Source: Okeania sp. SIO2C9 (GTDB lineage: Bacteria; Cyanobacteriota; Cyanobacteriia; Cyanobacteriales; Microcoleaceae). From it: 64,000 bases of DNA. Shown one piece after another: positions 21,136-31,559 of this stretch; position 1 is the first letter of the stretch, and each line of letters opens with the position of its first letter. The notes below the pieces were generated by a model that was not told the origin of the DNA, did not search any database, and saw nothing but the letters and a program-made list of their open reading frames with translations. Both the position numbers and the translations under genes were made by a program. The stretch is from NCBI RefSeq assembly GCF_010672455.1, contig NZ_JAAHGO010000012.1, positions 52,598-116,597 of the forward strand. Direction: 5' to 3'.

Positions 21136-22566
21136 ATGCTAGCTCAACACAAGCGCCGAAAATACTCTACAGTAATAGCAGCAACTACTTTAGCAACTCT
21201 TGGTGGACTGTGGTCCTGGCGATCGCTATCAATATCAACCAAAAACTTTGTCCGACCACCTGAGCAAAAAACTCTTCCCTCTCTAACCCTTTCAGGACAT
21301 AAAGGATGGGTTTATGCAGTTGCTATGAGTCCAGATGGAAAAACTCTTGCTAGTAGTAGTTATGATGGTGTAATTAAAATTTGGAATTTAACCAATGGTA
21401 AATTGCTGCATACTATCAATGCTCACGCAGATGCGATCGAATCTCTTGCTATGAGTCCAGATGGTAAAATTCTTGCCAGCGGTAGTTGGGATAACCGTAT
21501 TAAACTTTGGAATATTGCAAATGGAAGTCTGCTCCAGACTCTCGAAGGTCATACCGATGATGTGAAAGCTATAGCTATTAGTGTTGATGGAAAAACTCTT
21601 GCTAGCGGTAGTTATGATGGTGTAATTAAAATTTGGAATCTTAACACTGCTTCTGTTGAGGGTAGTTTTCAACATTCAGCTCCTGTCACATCTCTAGTTT
21701 TGAGCAAGGATGGAGAGATGCTTGCTAGTGGAGGTAAAAATGGTCAAATCAAAACCTGGCAATTGAATACAGGTAAACAACTCCACTCCTTGGCAGCACA
21801 TAAAAACACAATTTGGACGATTGCTTTTAGTCCCGATGGTAAAATTCTTGCTAGCGGGAGTCAAGACCAAAAAGTTAAGTTATGGCAGATGGAAACTGGT
21901 CAACTACAATGCACTCTAGAAGGACACGACAAAGCTGTTTTGTCTGTTGCTTTTAGTCCCGATAGCAAAACTCTTGCTAGCAGCAGTTATGACAAAAATA
22001 TTCATCTGTGGGAACTAGATACAGAAGAATTATTAGAAACATTTACAGATCATTCTAAGGCGGTTTGGTCAGTAAAATTTAATCCTGATGGACAAACTCT
22101 TGCCAGTGCGAGTGCTGATGGAACGATCAAACTGTGGTCTGTATCTGACTTTAGTAGTAACGATTTAGAGAATACAACTCCCCCATCTATTGTAAAAGAG
22201 AAAGCAGAAATTATATCTGTTTCAGAGATTACTGATATAGCTAAGTTAGAAGAGTTAAACCAAAAATTATATGACCAAATTGACCAAAGTTGGCAACAGA
22301 CTCCAATATGGTATGAAGATTTAGTGTTTGAGGTAAAAGTTAATGGGGATGGAGCGATCGCTAGTTTAGAACCCATGAATGAACCTGCGCAATATTATAG
22401 TCAACAAACACCTTTACCCAAGCTGTTAAATACTGCTAATTCTGAAGTTACGAGTCAGAAAAAGTCTTTTGCAATATTCCGGGTAGTTATGACACCGACA
22501 GGGGTACTTGAGGTTAGTCCTTGGAGTGGTTGGTTAAACAAGGAGTCAGCAGTCAGCGATCAGTAG
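21136..22566 (+). CDS. WD40 repeat protein with N-terminal membrane anchor
   Basis: About 476 residues from the ATG at 21136 (an in-frame ATG at 21118 is also possible). A hydrophobic N-terminal segment (VIAATTLATLGGLWSW) could be a signal anchor. Seven WD40 repeats follow (about 48-345), with canonical units such as LSGHKGWVYAVAMSPDGKTL and SGSWDNRIKLWNI, enough for one beta-propeller. The C-terminal 120 residues are a separate domain with no recognised family (IDQSWQQTPIWYEDLVFEV). WD40 propellers act as protein-binding scaffolds; the partner is unknown. The 3' end runs into a CAGTCAGCGATCAG repeat. Confidence 0.88.
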   Translation: MLAQHKRRKYSTVIAATTLATLGGLWSWRSLSISTKNFVRPPEQKTLPSLTLSGHKGWVYAVAMSPDGKTLASSSYDGVIKIWNLTNGKLLHTINAHADAIESLAMSPDGKILASGSWDNRIKLWNIANGSLLQTLEGHTDDVKAIAISVDGKTLASGSYDGVIKIWNLNTASVEGSFQHSAPVTSLVLSKDGEMLASGGKNGQIKTWQLNTGKQLHSLAAHKNTIWTIAFSPDGKILASGSQDQKVKLWQMETGQLQCTLEGHDKAVLSVAFSPDSKTLASSSYDKNIHLWELDTEELLETFTDHSKAVWSVKFNPDGQTLASASADGTIKLWSVSDFSSNDLENTTPPSIVKEKAEIISVSEITDIAKLEELNQKLYDQIDQSWQQTPIWYEDLVFEVKVNGDGAIASLEPMNEPAQYYSQQTPLPKLLNTANSEVTSQKKSFAIFRVVMTPTGVLEVSPWSGWLNKESAVSDQ

Positions 22567-22794
22567 ATTTTTTTTTAACTCCCTCCTTTGCAGAGTATTC
22601 CAGAACAGAAAGCAGATTTCAACTCCCTCAACTATCCGACTTATCAGAAGTCATATCAAATCTAGTTAATTGCAATAGAACCGTTCTTAGAAACCTACGA
22701 TAATCTATATAAATCTATGATTATCTGTTCTGTTCTTGCTTCTACCTGGCAACGTCGGCGTTATCCAGTCCGCAAGCTGACACGGACGTTCGCG

Positions 22795-23931
22795 CTAGCG
22801 TTGCGGAGCAAACTGCCCGCCATAGCTAAATTTAATGCTGCATTCAAATCTCGTTCGCGCTAGCGTTGCGGAGCAATCACAGCTGAAATTGCAGTGTTCG
22901 CAATTGAAAACGCGCTCTGATAACAACAAAGATTCTTTAACAGTTCCACACCTACTGCAGGTTTTAGAACTAGGAAACCATCTATCAACAATGATTAACT
23001 TAGAACCGTATAGCTCACACTTGTACTCGCGCCTGTCTACGAAACTCATAAAAACCCATATCAGCAACGGCCTTAGCTAGCTTGTGATTTGACATCATTC
23101 CTGATACATTTAGGTCTTCTATTACTATCTGGCTGTGGTTTTTAGCTAGATAGGTAGTAAGTTTATGCAATGTATCTTTTCTAATATTAGCTATCCTGTT
23201 GTGTAACTGAGATATCTTGAGTTGAGCCTTTTTCCAGTTCTGAGAAAATTTGACTTTATGTCGGTTTAAATATTGCAACCGAGAGAGTTTAGCTTCTAAC
23301 TTTTTATAAGATTTAGCACCAACAAAAACTTCACCAGTGGATAATGTAGCTAGAGATTTTATACCTAAATCTACACCAACTACATCTACTAATTTTTCAG
23401 TGCTTTGAGGTTCTCTTTCTACTTTAAAGCTGACAAACCAACGATTAGCTTTTCTACTAATAGTTACAGACTTGGGATGAGTATTATCTGGTAGAATTTC
23501 AAAAGTTTTCACCCATCCAATTCGAGGTAGTTTAATACGATTAAAGCCGACCGTAATTGAGCCATCTAAAGTAAAGCTATCATCCCTACCTTTTTTCTTG
23601 AATTGAGGTTGTCCTGAAACTTTGCTAAAACAACGCTTCCAAGCAACGGATAAATGCCTCAAAGCATATTGAGGCGCACATTTAGACACTTCATAATACC
23701 AACAGTTATTAGGTTTAACCATTGCTACTAAAAGTTTATGTAAGTCAATTGCAGTAGGAAACTTAAGTTTGCTGTCTGGATTATTGGAATTGTGCTATGC
23801 GGATGTTTCTAGTTAACCATAATCCCCAATTCCAAGCGTGACGAGCTACACCAGCGTGTTTAGCCAGTAATGTTTTTTGCTGGTTATTCGGATGTAGTTC
23901 AGTATGATATCCAAGTAGCATAAACAGATAA
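22795..23931 (-). pseudogene. Decayed IS200/IS605-family tnpB (RNA-guided nuclease)
   Basis: The frame begins at 23931 (MLLGYHTELHPNNQQKTLLA), is stopped and shifted near 23790, resumes at 23780-23015 (SKCAPQYALRHLSVAWKRCF, RuvC Asp in VVGVDLGIKSLAT, Glu in IVIEDLNVSGM), shifts again near 23030, and ends with the zinc finger CSRCGTV ... CEHC. The final D-R-D-x-N-A-A region is destroyed by a palindromic insertion (GCGCTAGCGTTGCGGAGCAA, copies near 22790 and 22857). Two frameshifts and a lost catalytic motif make it inactive. Confidence 0.88.
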
Positions 23932-24030
23932 TCCCAGATTTTTATAGAAAATACCAGATTTTAGCCAACAGTTACAAGCCCTATCTCCGCGTCTGGTGTG
24001 TCTCCCCTTCTCCGTGTCCTCAACAACCCC

Positions 24031-24267
24031 CTACTCCCCACAGTCCTCACACTCCCTTGGAGGAACTGGATCATAACCACCGGGATGAAAAGGATGACAA
24101 CGTAAAATTCGCATAATTGCCATTCTACCGCCTTTAAAAATCCCAAATCTTTCTATCGCTTCCATCGCATATTCTGAGCAAGTAGGTTGAAAACGACAGG
24201 ATGGAGGTAATACTGGTGAAATGAAAATTTTGTAGCCTTTAATTAATTTAATTAGTAATACTTTCAT
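24031..24267 (-). CDS. yidD: Membrane protein insertion efficiency factor YidD
   Basis: A 78-residue protein with the family signature: hydrophobic [20 protein letters not shown], then [19 protein letters not shown] and [17 protein letters not shown]. YidD is a small peripheral membrane protein with an amphipathic N-terminal helix that helps YidC/Oxa1-dependent insertion. Usually it is near rnpA and yidC; here it is isolated. ATG start. Complete for the family, with a short C-terminal CEDCGE. Confidence 0.95.
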   Translation of the reverse strand: MKVLLIKLIKGYKIFISPVLPPSCRFQPTCSEYAMEAIERFGIFKGGRMAIMRILRCHPFHPGGYDPVPPRECEDCGE

Positions 24268-24612
24268 ATTCTTAATCCCGCATTAGCAAAATATTTTTGG
24301 AGGGTTGCTCAAAATCCTTGTTACAAAAATAACTTCTGACTTTTGACTTCTTAATTTTGACTTCGTTATTGGGTCTAATATCAAATCCGTTTTATTGAAC
24401 ATAAAAAAATTCTCCCATCGTCATAAATACGCTCATCTTTGTAATTCCCTCTCCTCCTGACTCCTGACTCCTCCCGACTTAACCATTCTATGGCTGTTTG
24501 ACCGGATTTAATATAAAACCCCGCCTTTTAAGGCCAAATATTTTTGGAGGGTTGCTCAAAATTCCTGTTACAAAAATAACTTCTGACTTCTGACTTCTGA
24601 CTTTTGAATTCG
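24268..24612. repeat. Spacer with a duplicated repeat
   Basis: A unit of about 55 bases (ATTTTTGGAGGGTTGCTCAA, then AAAAATAACTTCTGACTT) occurs twice, at about 24291-24350 and 24538-24603, separated by GACTCCT-type repeats. No gene. Confidence 0.6.
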
Positions 24613-25494
24613 TTAAAATGTCATGGTCTCTTTTTTAGTCAAACACATAGCAATACCCTTTTCGTAGTAAGCCGCCTCATTAATAAAAACTGGCCATGTA
24701 GGAGTTTCTTCTTCATAATAAATTGTTTCGCCATCAAAGGTTAAAAAAATTGGCTCCCCTGGAGTTAATTGTTGATAATCTCTCCCCTGTAACTCAGGAT
24801 GAATCATTGCTGTTATTTCTCCATCTTCAGTCTTAGGATAATCCACAACTTTTAGATGTTTATAGACTGTAATATCCTGATTAATTAGATTCAATTTACC
24901 TTCATTGAAATTTTCGATAAAATCTAAACTTGCCTGAACTAATATTTCTGTTTTCTGAAATAAATCTGCTTTGAGAGTACCTTGAGCAATGGGACCTACT
25001 TCAATACCAAAACTTAATTCACAAATAGAATTTACAAAAGCATTTTCTTCTCCTGGATTAATCCAACTATAAACTCTAACATCTGGTTCAACTGAACTTA
25101 AATAAGCAGCCATTTTTAGGTTAAAGGGATGATTATTCGCTAAAACTATTGTTAATCCCATGTTAGCAGTGGTAGTATGCAAATCCAATATCAAATCAAA
25201 TTTAGGATTACCTTTAGGCCCTAGGATTTGATTAATAGACTTTGCTCTAGTTTCTTCATAGTTAGTCTTGTTTTGATTTTCTAAATCCTGGAGTTTAAAG
25301 CAACGATTTAAGTCAGTATCAACGTATCTTCTCACAAGTTCAAATGCTTGAGGATTAGCAAATAATGTTTGAGTTTCAAAATTAGTTCTACTAATCAAGT
25401 CAGGAAATTTTTCCAACTTTTTAAGAAGATATATACCTGTAAATTCATTACCGTGAGTTCCACCAACAATTGCCACCTTATTAATTCTTTCCAT
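24613..25494 (-). CDS. Aspartoacylase
   Basis: A 293-residue zinc hydrolase of the AstE/AspA (M14-like) family. Zinc ligands are visible in VGGTHGNEFTG (H-x2-E, about 12-15) and LILDLHTTTANMG; substrate-binding RRYVDTDLNRCF follows the usual order. It hydrolyses N-acetylaspartate or related N-acyl amino acids. Complete length; ATG start. Cyanobacterial homologues are annotated as aspartoacylase, although the physiological substrate is uncertain. No operon partner. Confidence 0.9.
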   Translation of the reverse strand: MERINKVAIVGGTHGNEFTGIYLLKKLEKFPDLISRTNFETQTLFANPQAFELVRRYVDTDLNRCFKLQDLENQNKTNYEETRAKSINQILGPKGNPKFDLILDLHTTTANMGLTIVLANNHPFNLKMAAYLSSVEPDVRVYSWINPGEENAFVNSICELSFGIEVGPIAQGTLKADLFQKTEILVQASLDFIENFNEGKLNLINQDITVYKHLKVVDYPKTEDGEITAMIHPELQGRDYQQLTPGEPIFLTFDGETIYYEEETPTWPVFINEAAYYEKGIAMCLTKKETMTF

Positions 25495-26270
25495 TTTGAT
25501 AAATCTCCAGCAGAAATATAATTAATTGATGATTACTAAATTCAATTATTAATCTTTGTATATCATGTCCAGTAGCATTAGTATTGTATAGCAAAAGTAG
25601 GGAACAGGGAACAGGCAGTAACGCTTAAGAGCAAGAAAAAAAACTTAAATTTCCTGTATATATTCACCCTTTAGTTTACACAAACGCGTCCCAACAGACA
25701 TAATATTACTTAGTATTATACCAATTCTCAAAAGTCTTTCAACAATTAATAATTAATAATTAATAATTACCTCTCCTTTAAAACGGATAGGATTGACTAA
25801 TCATGAAAATTTTTCTTTATTATCCCCTTAAAAGGGGAGGCTTTAAACCACAGTTTTTCTGTAAAAAAAAGATAGTGTAGTGAAGCGGTATTCAATAATT
25901 AATAATTAATAATTAATAATTATATCATGTTCGGATAATTAGTGATAAAAAAAGTTTTTGTTTGTAGTTGGGCTTTAGCCCTTACAATGCTTAGTATTAG
26001 GACTAAAGTCCAACTACGAGCCTAATTATAACTGTTCTACCGAACATGATATTACCTCTCCTTTTCAAGGAGAGGATTGACTCAATTGTCGGTATTCAAA
26101 GAGACATGATATAAGTGGTAGTTATGTGTAAATAATGTCAATGCAAAATACACCAATCTTGTAAATTTTACCCAATCATTTTCAACTATTCAACTATTCC
26201 CCTGCCTCCTATTCGCAATTAACTTTAGCAAAGTAGTTTACCAAGTATTTAATAATCAAAACAATAATAA
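25495..26270. other. Repeat-filled intergenic region
   Basis: No gene seen. Contains ATTAATA tandems (about 25745-25765 and 25892-25920), the GGATTGACTAATCATGAAAA repeat (about 25790-25855, also found at 11.03, 12.37 and 57.1 kb), and an inverted copy of TATCATGTTCGG / CCGAACATGATA around 25924-26052 that may be another small mobile element. Confidence 0.5.
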
Positions 26271-27155
26271 TTATTCGTTATTCAATTCTGTATCTTCAAG
26301 AATTAATTCTGACTCTTCAGAAACTATATTAGGTTGATTTTTATAAAAAGTTTCTAAACTATGGCGATCGCCTACATAACGCCAATGCCAAGGTTCATAA
26401 CCAATATCTTTTTCATCATCAGCAGGTATCATTTCAAAGCTAAAATAAGCAGCATAATTTTGTAGCCATTGAAAAGCTGCTGTCTTTTCAAACTCCACAT
26501 TTTGGTTAGTTGCTGGTGCATTACCATCTCCAATATCAACAGCATAACCTGTTACATATTCCCCATAACTTAAAGGTGAAATTTGATTGGTATTATTGGC
26601 ATCATTATCCTCAATATTATTAGTATTACTCGCCCAATCTTTTAATTCAGACTTAGACTGAAATCCTCTCAAAGCAACTAAATTAATACCATCATTTCTA
26701 GCAGCATCAACCATTTTTTGAAAATTTTTCACTGCATTTATTTGCAATCTAATCTCACTATCAGAAGTTATATACTCTAATTCCATTTCTGATACTTGTG
26801 AGTAAGGAAAATCTAATAAAGTATCTTTTTTTAGTTCATTTATCGGAGTTTCATTCACAGAAGATGTAGCTACAGTATTTGCATTATCAACTTCAGTTTG
26901 AGTTGATGAAGCATTAACTTGATTGAGATTAGATTGAAATTGTAATCCCAGACTAACTGCTCCCACAACTATAACTATTCCTATCCAACCCCATATCCAT
27001 TTTTGGCTTTGAGACTGAGTTTGGATAATTTCTTCATCCTTTTGAGGGTCTCGTACTGCTTCAGGAATTTCATCCACAACAGTTTCTTGGACTAATGATA
27101 AATTTTCTGACAGACTTTCGTTGTGCAAAGTTCGACTCCTGCTAGTGAATTTCAA
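26271..27155 (-). CDS. Membrane-anchored M15-like D-Ala-D-Ala carboxypeptidase homologue
   Basis: A 294-residue protein with a cytosolic N-terminus, one transmembrane helix (about 54-74, GWIGIVIVVGAVSLGLQF) and a periplasmic VanY/M15B domain (about 125-280). The second zinc motif EPWHWRYVG is intact. The first motif, normally S-E-H-x2-G-x-A-x-D, reads GEYVTGYAVDIGD, so the His ligand is Tyr here. This may make the zinc site incomplete. Start is TTG at 27155; no in-frame ATG would keep the membrane helix. Role in peptidoglycan trimming or binding is inferred from the family. Confidence 0.75.
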   Translation of the reverse strand: MKFTSRSRTLHNESLSENLSLVQETVVDEIPEAVRDPQKDEEIIQTQSQSQKWIWGWIGIVIVVGAVSLGLQFQSNLNQVNASSTQTEVDNANTVATSSVNETPINELKKDTLLDFPYSQVSEMELEYITSDSEIRLQINAVKNFQKMVDAARNDGINLVALRGFQSKSELKDWASNTNNIEDNDANNTNQISPLSYGEYVTGYAVDIGDGNAPATNQNVEFEKTAAFQWLQNYAAYFSFEMIPADDEKDIGYEPWHWRYVGDRHSLETFYKNQPNIVSEESELILEDTELNNE

Positions 27156-27269
27156 AGTCGTTTTTTACTTTACTCAGTAAAAACTTAAAAGTAAACAATA
27201 TTAGACCTGATTCTAAATTCTAAATTCTAAATCCTTTGATCCAATTTTCTTATTTATTTATAAGAAGAG

Positions 27270-27303
27270 GTAATTCTAAATTCTAAATTCTAAATTCTAA
27301 ATT
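27270..27303. repeat. TTCTAAA heptamer tandem at the 3' end of the GST gene
   Basis: Several tandem units of AATTCTA. On the minus strand the repeat encodes the last residues (NLEFRI) and stop of the glutathione-transferase-like gene. The same repeat ends the sequence inserted in the CRISPR array (about 12420-12450). Confidence 0.75.
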
Positions 27304-28266
27304 CTTGAAATCTGGACCTACAGGAATAATCCCACCAGGATTAAGAGGAAAAAGATTACCATAATAATCTTGCTTAACTGCTTCTAAATTACAAGTATCT
27401 GCTATTCCTGGAAGTTGATATAAATTTCGTAGATAAGCACTTAAATATTGATAGTCCTGAATTCGCCGCAAGTTACACTTAAATAGACCATAATAAACAA
27501 CATCAAACCGGAATAATGTAGTAAACAAACGTACATCTGTTAATGTTACTGTCTCACCACAAAGATACCTACTAGCAGAAAGTACATTGTCAATTTCATC
27601 TAAAGTAGTAAATAATTCCTGACAAGCTTTTTCATAAGCTTCCTGAGTTTGGGCAAACCCACAACGATAAACTCCATTATTAACTGCATGATAAATTTTG
27701 TCATTCCACTGGTCTATTTTGGTTTTCAATTGTTCTGGATAAAGGTCAAGATTAGGATTTTTAGCAAACTGATTAAATTCAGCATTGAGCATCACAATAA
27801 TATCTGCACTCTCATTATTCACAATAGTTTTTGTTTGCTCATCCCATAGCACAGGTACAGTGGCGCGTCCATTATAACCAGGCTTTGCTAAATTATATAA
27901 TTCCGGTAGAGTAAAACATCCTTCTTGTTCCTCTTCCAATACCCAAATACCCCGATCGCCTGCTGGAGAAACAATAGTTACTGGAATAACATCTTCCAAA
28001 CCTTTGAGCGATCTAACAACTAGAGTTCGATGTGCCCAGGGACAACCCAACCCTACAAATAGACGATAGCGTTTAGTAGCTGGTTGATATTTGTTTTCTG
28101 CTTGTATCCCTACTGTTTCTCTAAATAGACTAGCAGGACGAATGTATTCTCCTGAATTATTCCGTGGGGCAAGTTTTGACATCATTATTTGCCAGAGACT
28201 TGTCCAAACCCATTTTCCTAATTTTATTGTCAGAGAAGGTGGAAGTGATTTGCGTTTGTTAACCAT
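27283..28266 (-). CDS. Glutathionyl-hydroquinone reductase-like (GST Xi class)
   Basis: A 327-residue protein of the ECM4/YqjG family. The active-site segment VGLGCPWAHRTLVVRSLKGL (Cys followed by PWAHR) and later TVPVLWDEQTKTIVNNESADI (glutathione-binding E-S) are diagnostic; the C-terminal helical domain includes DEIDNVLSASRYLCGETVTLTDVRLFTTL. Such enzymes reduce glutathionyl-(hydro)quinones using glutathione. ATG at 28266. The last residues NLEFRI and the stop codon are supplied by a heptamer repeat. No operon partner. Confidence 0.9.
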   Translation of the reverse strand: MVNKRKSLPPSLTIKLGKWVWTSLWQIMMSKLAPRNNSGEYIRPASLFRETVGIQAENKYQPATKRYRLFVGLGCPWAHRTLVVRSLKGLEDVIPVTIVSPAGDRGIWVLEEEQEGCFTLPELYNLAKPGYNGRATVPVLWDEQTKTIVNNESADIIVMLNAEFNQFAKNPNLDLYPEQLKTKIDQWNDKIYHAVNNGVYRCGFAQTQEAYEKACQELFTTLDEIDNVLSASRYLCGETVTLTDVRLFTTLFRFDVVYYGLFKCNLRRIQDYQYLSAYLRNLYQLPGIADTCNLEAVKQDYYGNLFPLNPGGIIPVGPDFKNLEFRI

Positions 28267-28390
28267 TTGTTTTTTTTGAATTTAATTAAGTCAACAGTTA
28301 TAGCAAGGAACGAGTTGTTGAGAACATATCTCATAGCACAAAAGCTTCTTTTTCAAAAGCAACTTCTAAGATGAAATGTCTTTTTTGAAG

Positions 28391-29020
28391 CTAATTAATT
28401 TCTATATTATATGTTTCTCCAACAGTTTCACAAATATAACCTGGAACTTTTTTATCAACTCTCCAGTATGTAAAAGTCTTTCCTTCAACAGTGCTAATTT
28501 TTGCCATTCCTTGACATCTATGATCGCCGAAATTGTCAAGGAATAAGTATTCTTCAACGTTACCCACTGCTTGATTGCACCTACTTGGATATAATTTGCC
28601 TTGAACTCCTCGTTTAGTGCTATAAGAGCTTCTTGCTTGTCGTTTTTCGCAAGCTTCTTGATACGAAGCTAAATGCTTAATCTTCAGTCTTCCGTCTCTG
28701 CTTGTTAAAGTTTGTTGGTTTTCTTGAGAGAAAAAAACGGAAGCTATAAAAACAAGTATAATGAGCCCAAAAAGATTTCCAAAGCATGATGAACATCCTC
28801 CTTTATTTTCAGTATTGGTGCTTCTTGCTCTATCAACCTTTTTTTCCCTTCTTTTTCTTTCTTTTTCTTTTTCACGTCTGTAAATCTCTTGTTCGATATC
28901 CCTCAATTCCCACTGCCAATTATGTATGTATTCGCTTTCTGGATTGTTCCATATTTTTTCTTCTAATCTTTCTTTTATTATTCTCAACGAATAATCAGAT
29001 TCTGATTCGAAATTGCTCAT
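28391..29020 (-). CDS. Hypothetical single-pass membrane protein
   Basis: About 209 residues from the preferred ATG at 29020 (MSNFESESDYSL); the frame extends to a TTG at 29080 but AAGAAAAAAAA precedes the ATG. Charged helical N-terminus (IYRREKEKERKRREKK), then GGCSSCFGNLFGLIILVFIASVFF (one transmembrane helix), then an extracytoplasmic domain of about 100 residues with four cysteines (EACEKRQ, PSRCNQ, HRCQG, YICETV). Not recognised as a known family. Confidence 0.6.
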   Translation of the reverse strand: MSNFESESDYSLRIIKERLEEKIWNNPESEYIHNWQWELRDIEQEIYRREKEKERKRREKKVDRARSTNTENKGGCSSCFGNLFGLIILVFIASVFFSQENQQTLTSRDGRLKIKHLASYQEACEKRQARSSYSTKRGVQGKLYPSRCNQAVGNVEEYLFLDNFGDHRCQGMAKISTVEGKTFTYWRVDKKVPGYICETVGETYNIEIN

Positions 29021-29202
29021 TTTTTTTTCTTCATTTTGTACAGCACTACTGACCTGATCACTAAAAAAAAGCGATCGCAAGATTGATAGCTGTCCCTGGC
29101 TTAAACTGTAAACCCTAAGACTATCAACTCATCCCATCAGTTAATCTTTACATCCGTGGCCAAATCCCTGTGTGCCCTATTCTCCCAGTCCTAATATTTT
29201 CC

Positions 29203-29235
29203 ACAAAAAAAACCCCCTACTAAAAGCAGGAGGTT
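29203..29235 (-). terminator. Intrinsic terminator of psaB
   Basis: On the minus strand AACCTCCT and AGGGGGTT form an 8-bp stem (one G-U pair) with a short loop, followed directly by a run of eight T (29210 down to 29203). It lies about 45 bases after the psaB stop. Confidence 0.85.
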
Positions 29236-29281
29236 TAATTTAATTAACCTACTAAACTAGGTTTGAGCTAATCTCAAGAAA

Positions 29282-31510
29282 TTAACCAAACTTACCAGCA
29301 GTAGAGGCTATTACGAAGGCAGCGTAGGTGAGGACAAATCCTACCGTGAAGTGAGCTAAACCTACAACACGAGCTTGAACGATAGAAAGAGCAACAGGCT
29401 TATCCTTCCAGCGAACCAGGTTAGCTAGAGGAGTGCGCTCATGTGCCCAAACAATAGTTTCAATTAGCTCTTGCCAATAACCACGCCAAGAGATGAGGAA
29501 CATGAAACCAGTCGCCCAAACTAGGTGTCCGAAGAGGAACATCCAAGCCCAAACAGACAGGTTATTAGTTCCATAAGGGTTATAACCGTTAATTAACTGG
29601 GAAGAGTTCAACCACAGATAATCACGGAACCAACCCATTAAATAAGTAGAAGATTCGTTGAACTGAGCAACGTTACCTTGCCAAACAGCTAGATGTTTCC
29701 AGTGCCAGTAGAACGTTAGCCACGCAATGGTGTTCAACATCCAGAACATAGATAGGTAGAAGGAATCCCAAGCAGAGATATCGCAAGTACCACCACGACC
29801 AGGGCCATCACAAGGGAATGCGTAACCGAAGTCTTTCTTGTCTGGCATTAATTTAGAACCACGAGCATCCAAAGCACCTTTGACTAAAATCAAGGTAGTT
29901 GTATGCAAACCTAGAGCGATCGCATGGTGTACCAAGAAATCGCCAGGGCCAATGGTTAAGAATAGAGAGTTACTACCACTGTTAATAGCATCTAACCAGC
30001 CTGGTAGCCATACGTTACCAGCATTAGGCCATGCTGTAGTAGCAATACTATCAGGGTTTGACAACAGCACATCCATGCCGTATAAAGCTTTCCCAGAAGC
30101 AGCTTGAACGAACTGAGCGAATACAGGCTCGATCAAGATTTGCTTTTCAGGAGTACCAAAAGCAACCACTACATCGTTGTGGACATAAAGACCGAGAGTG
30201 TGGAAGCCTAAGAATAGAGAGACCCAGCTCAAGTGAGAGATGATTGCCTCTTTGTGCTGTAATACACGATCCAGCACGTTACCTTTGTTTTGCTCGGAAT
30301 CGTAATCCCGTACTAGGAAAATAGCACCGTGAGCAAATGCACCTACCATGATGAAACCAGCAATATACTGGTGGTGGGTATAGAGTGCTGCCATTGTAGT
30401 GTAATCCCTAGCTATGAAAGCATAAGGAGGCAGAGCATACATATGCTGTGCTACCAGAGAAGTGATTACACCCAGAGAAGCTAATGCTAAAGCTAACTGG
30501 AAGTGTAGAGAGTTGTTGAGAGTTTCATACAACCCTTGGTGAGGTAGGTTAAACTGACCTTCACTATTACCACCGACTAAACCAGCTTTGGAGTCAAGCA
30601 TTTCTTTGATGCTGTGACCAATACCAAAGTTAGTCCGGTACATATGACCAGCTACGATAAAGATTACTGCGATCGCTAAGTGGTGATGAGCCATGTCAGT
30701 CAACCACAGTGACTCAGTTTGAGGATGGAAACCACCCAAGAAAGTCAGAATTGCAGTTCCTGCACCTTCAGAAGTACCAAACACATGACTGGCAGTATCA
30801 GGATTTTGAGCGTAAACGCCCCAATTTCCTGTAAAGAAAGGAGCTAAACCTGCGGGGTGAGGCATAGTTGTCAGGAAGTTATCCCAACCAACGTGCTGTC
30901 CGCGAGATTCAGGAATCGCAACGTGAACCAAGTGACCAGTCCAAGCCAAGGAACTAACACCGAACAGACCAGCCAAATGGTGATTTAAGCGGGACTCAGC
31001 ATTTTTGAACCAAGCGAGGCTAGGACGGAACTTGGGCTGGAGGTGTAACCAACCAGCGAACAGCATGATGGATGCCAAGATCAGGAGGAAGATAGAACCC
31101 TGATATAGGTCTCCATTTGTTCTCATGCCGATGGTGTACCACCAGTGGTAAACACCAGAGTATGCGATATCTACTGGGTTAGAGGCACCTGCTTGAGTGA
31201 AGGCATCTACTGCAGGTTGACCGAATTGAGGGTCCCAAATCGCATGAGCGATTGGACGTATATTCAGAGGATCTTTAATCCACTGTTCAAAGTTTCCTTG
31301 CCAGGCAACGTGGAATAAGCTACCGGATGTCCAGAGGAAAATGATTGCTAGATGGCCGAAGTGAGAGGCAAAAATCTTTTGGTAAAGATTTTCCTCTGTC
31401 ATACCATCATGGGTCTCAAAGTCATGAGCTGTAGCTATCCCGTACCAGATCCGACGGGTGGTTGGATCTTGTGCCAGGTCTTGGCTAAATTTTGGGAATT
31501 TTGTGGCCAT
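29282..31510 (-). CDS. psaB: Photosystem I P700 apoprotein A2
   Basis: A 742-residue thylakoid membrane protein with eleven transmembrane helices that, with PsaA, binds P700, the core chlorophylls and the FX cluster. The FX loop appears as [19 protein letters not shown], with the two cysteines that ligate the 4Fe-4S cluster shared with PsaA. N-terminus [20 protein letters not shown] and C-terminus STAGKFG are canonical. Full length. Transcribed after psaA with a 280-bp spacer that holds a conserved element; an intrinsic terminator follows. Confidence 0.99.
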   Translation of the reverse strand: MATKFPKFSQDLAQDPTTRRIWYGIATAHDFETHDGMTEENLYQKIFASHFGHLAIIFLWTSGSLFHVAWQGNFEQWIKDPLNIRPIAHAIWDPQFGQPAVDAFTQAGASNPVDIAYSGVYHWWYTIGMRTNGDLYQGSIFLLILASIMLFAGWLHLQPKFRPSLAWFKNAESRLNHHLAGLFGVSSLAWTGHLVHVAIPESRGQHVGWDNFLTTMPHPAGLAPFFTGNWGVYAQNPDTASHVFGTSEGAGTAILTFLGGFHPQTESLWLTDMAHHHLAIAVIFIVAGHMYRTNFGIGHSIKEMLDSKAGLVGGNSEGQFNLPHQGLYETLNNSLHFQLALALASLGVITSLVAQHMYALPPYAFIARDYTTMAALYTHHQYIAGFIMVGAFAHGAIFLVRDYDSEQNKGNVLDRVLQHKEAIISHLSWVSLFLGFHTLGLYVHNDVVVAFGTPEKQILIEPVFAQFVQAASGKALYGMDVLLSNPDSIATTAWPNAGNVWLPGWLDAINSGSNSLFLTIGPGDFLVHHAIALGLHTTTLILVKGALDARGSKLMPDKKDFGYAFPCDGPGRGGTCDISAWDSFYLSMFWMLNTIAWLTFYWHWKHLAVWQGNVAQFNESSTYLMGWFRDYLWLNSSQLINGYNPYGTNNLSVWAWMFLFGHLVWATGFMFLISWRGYWQELIETIVWAHERTPLANLVRWKDKPVALSIVQARVVGLAHFTVGFVLTYAAFVIASTAGKFG

Positions 31511-31559
31511 AAATATTTTATCTAAATGTCTCGTGTGTATCTGAGAATCTTAGATTGAA

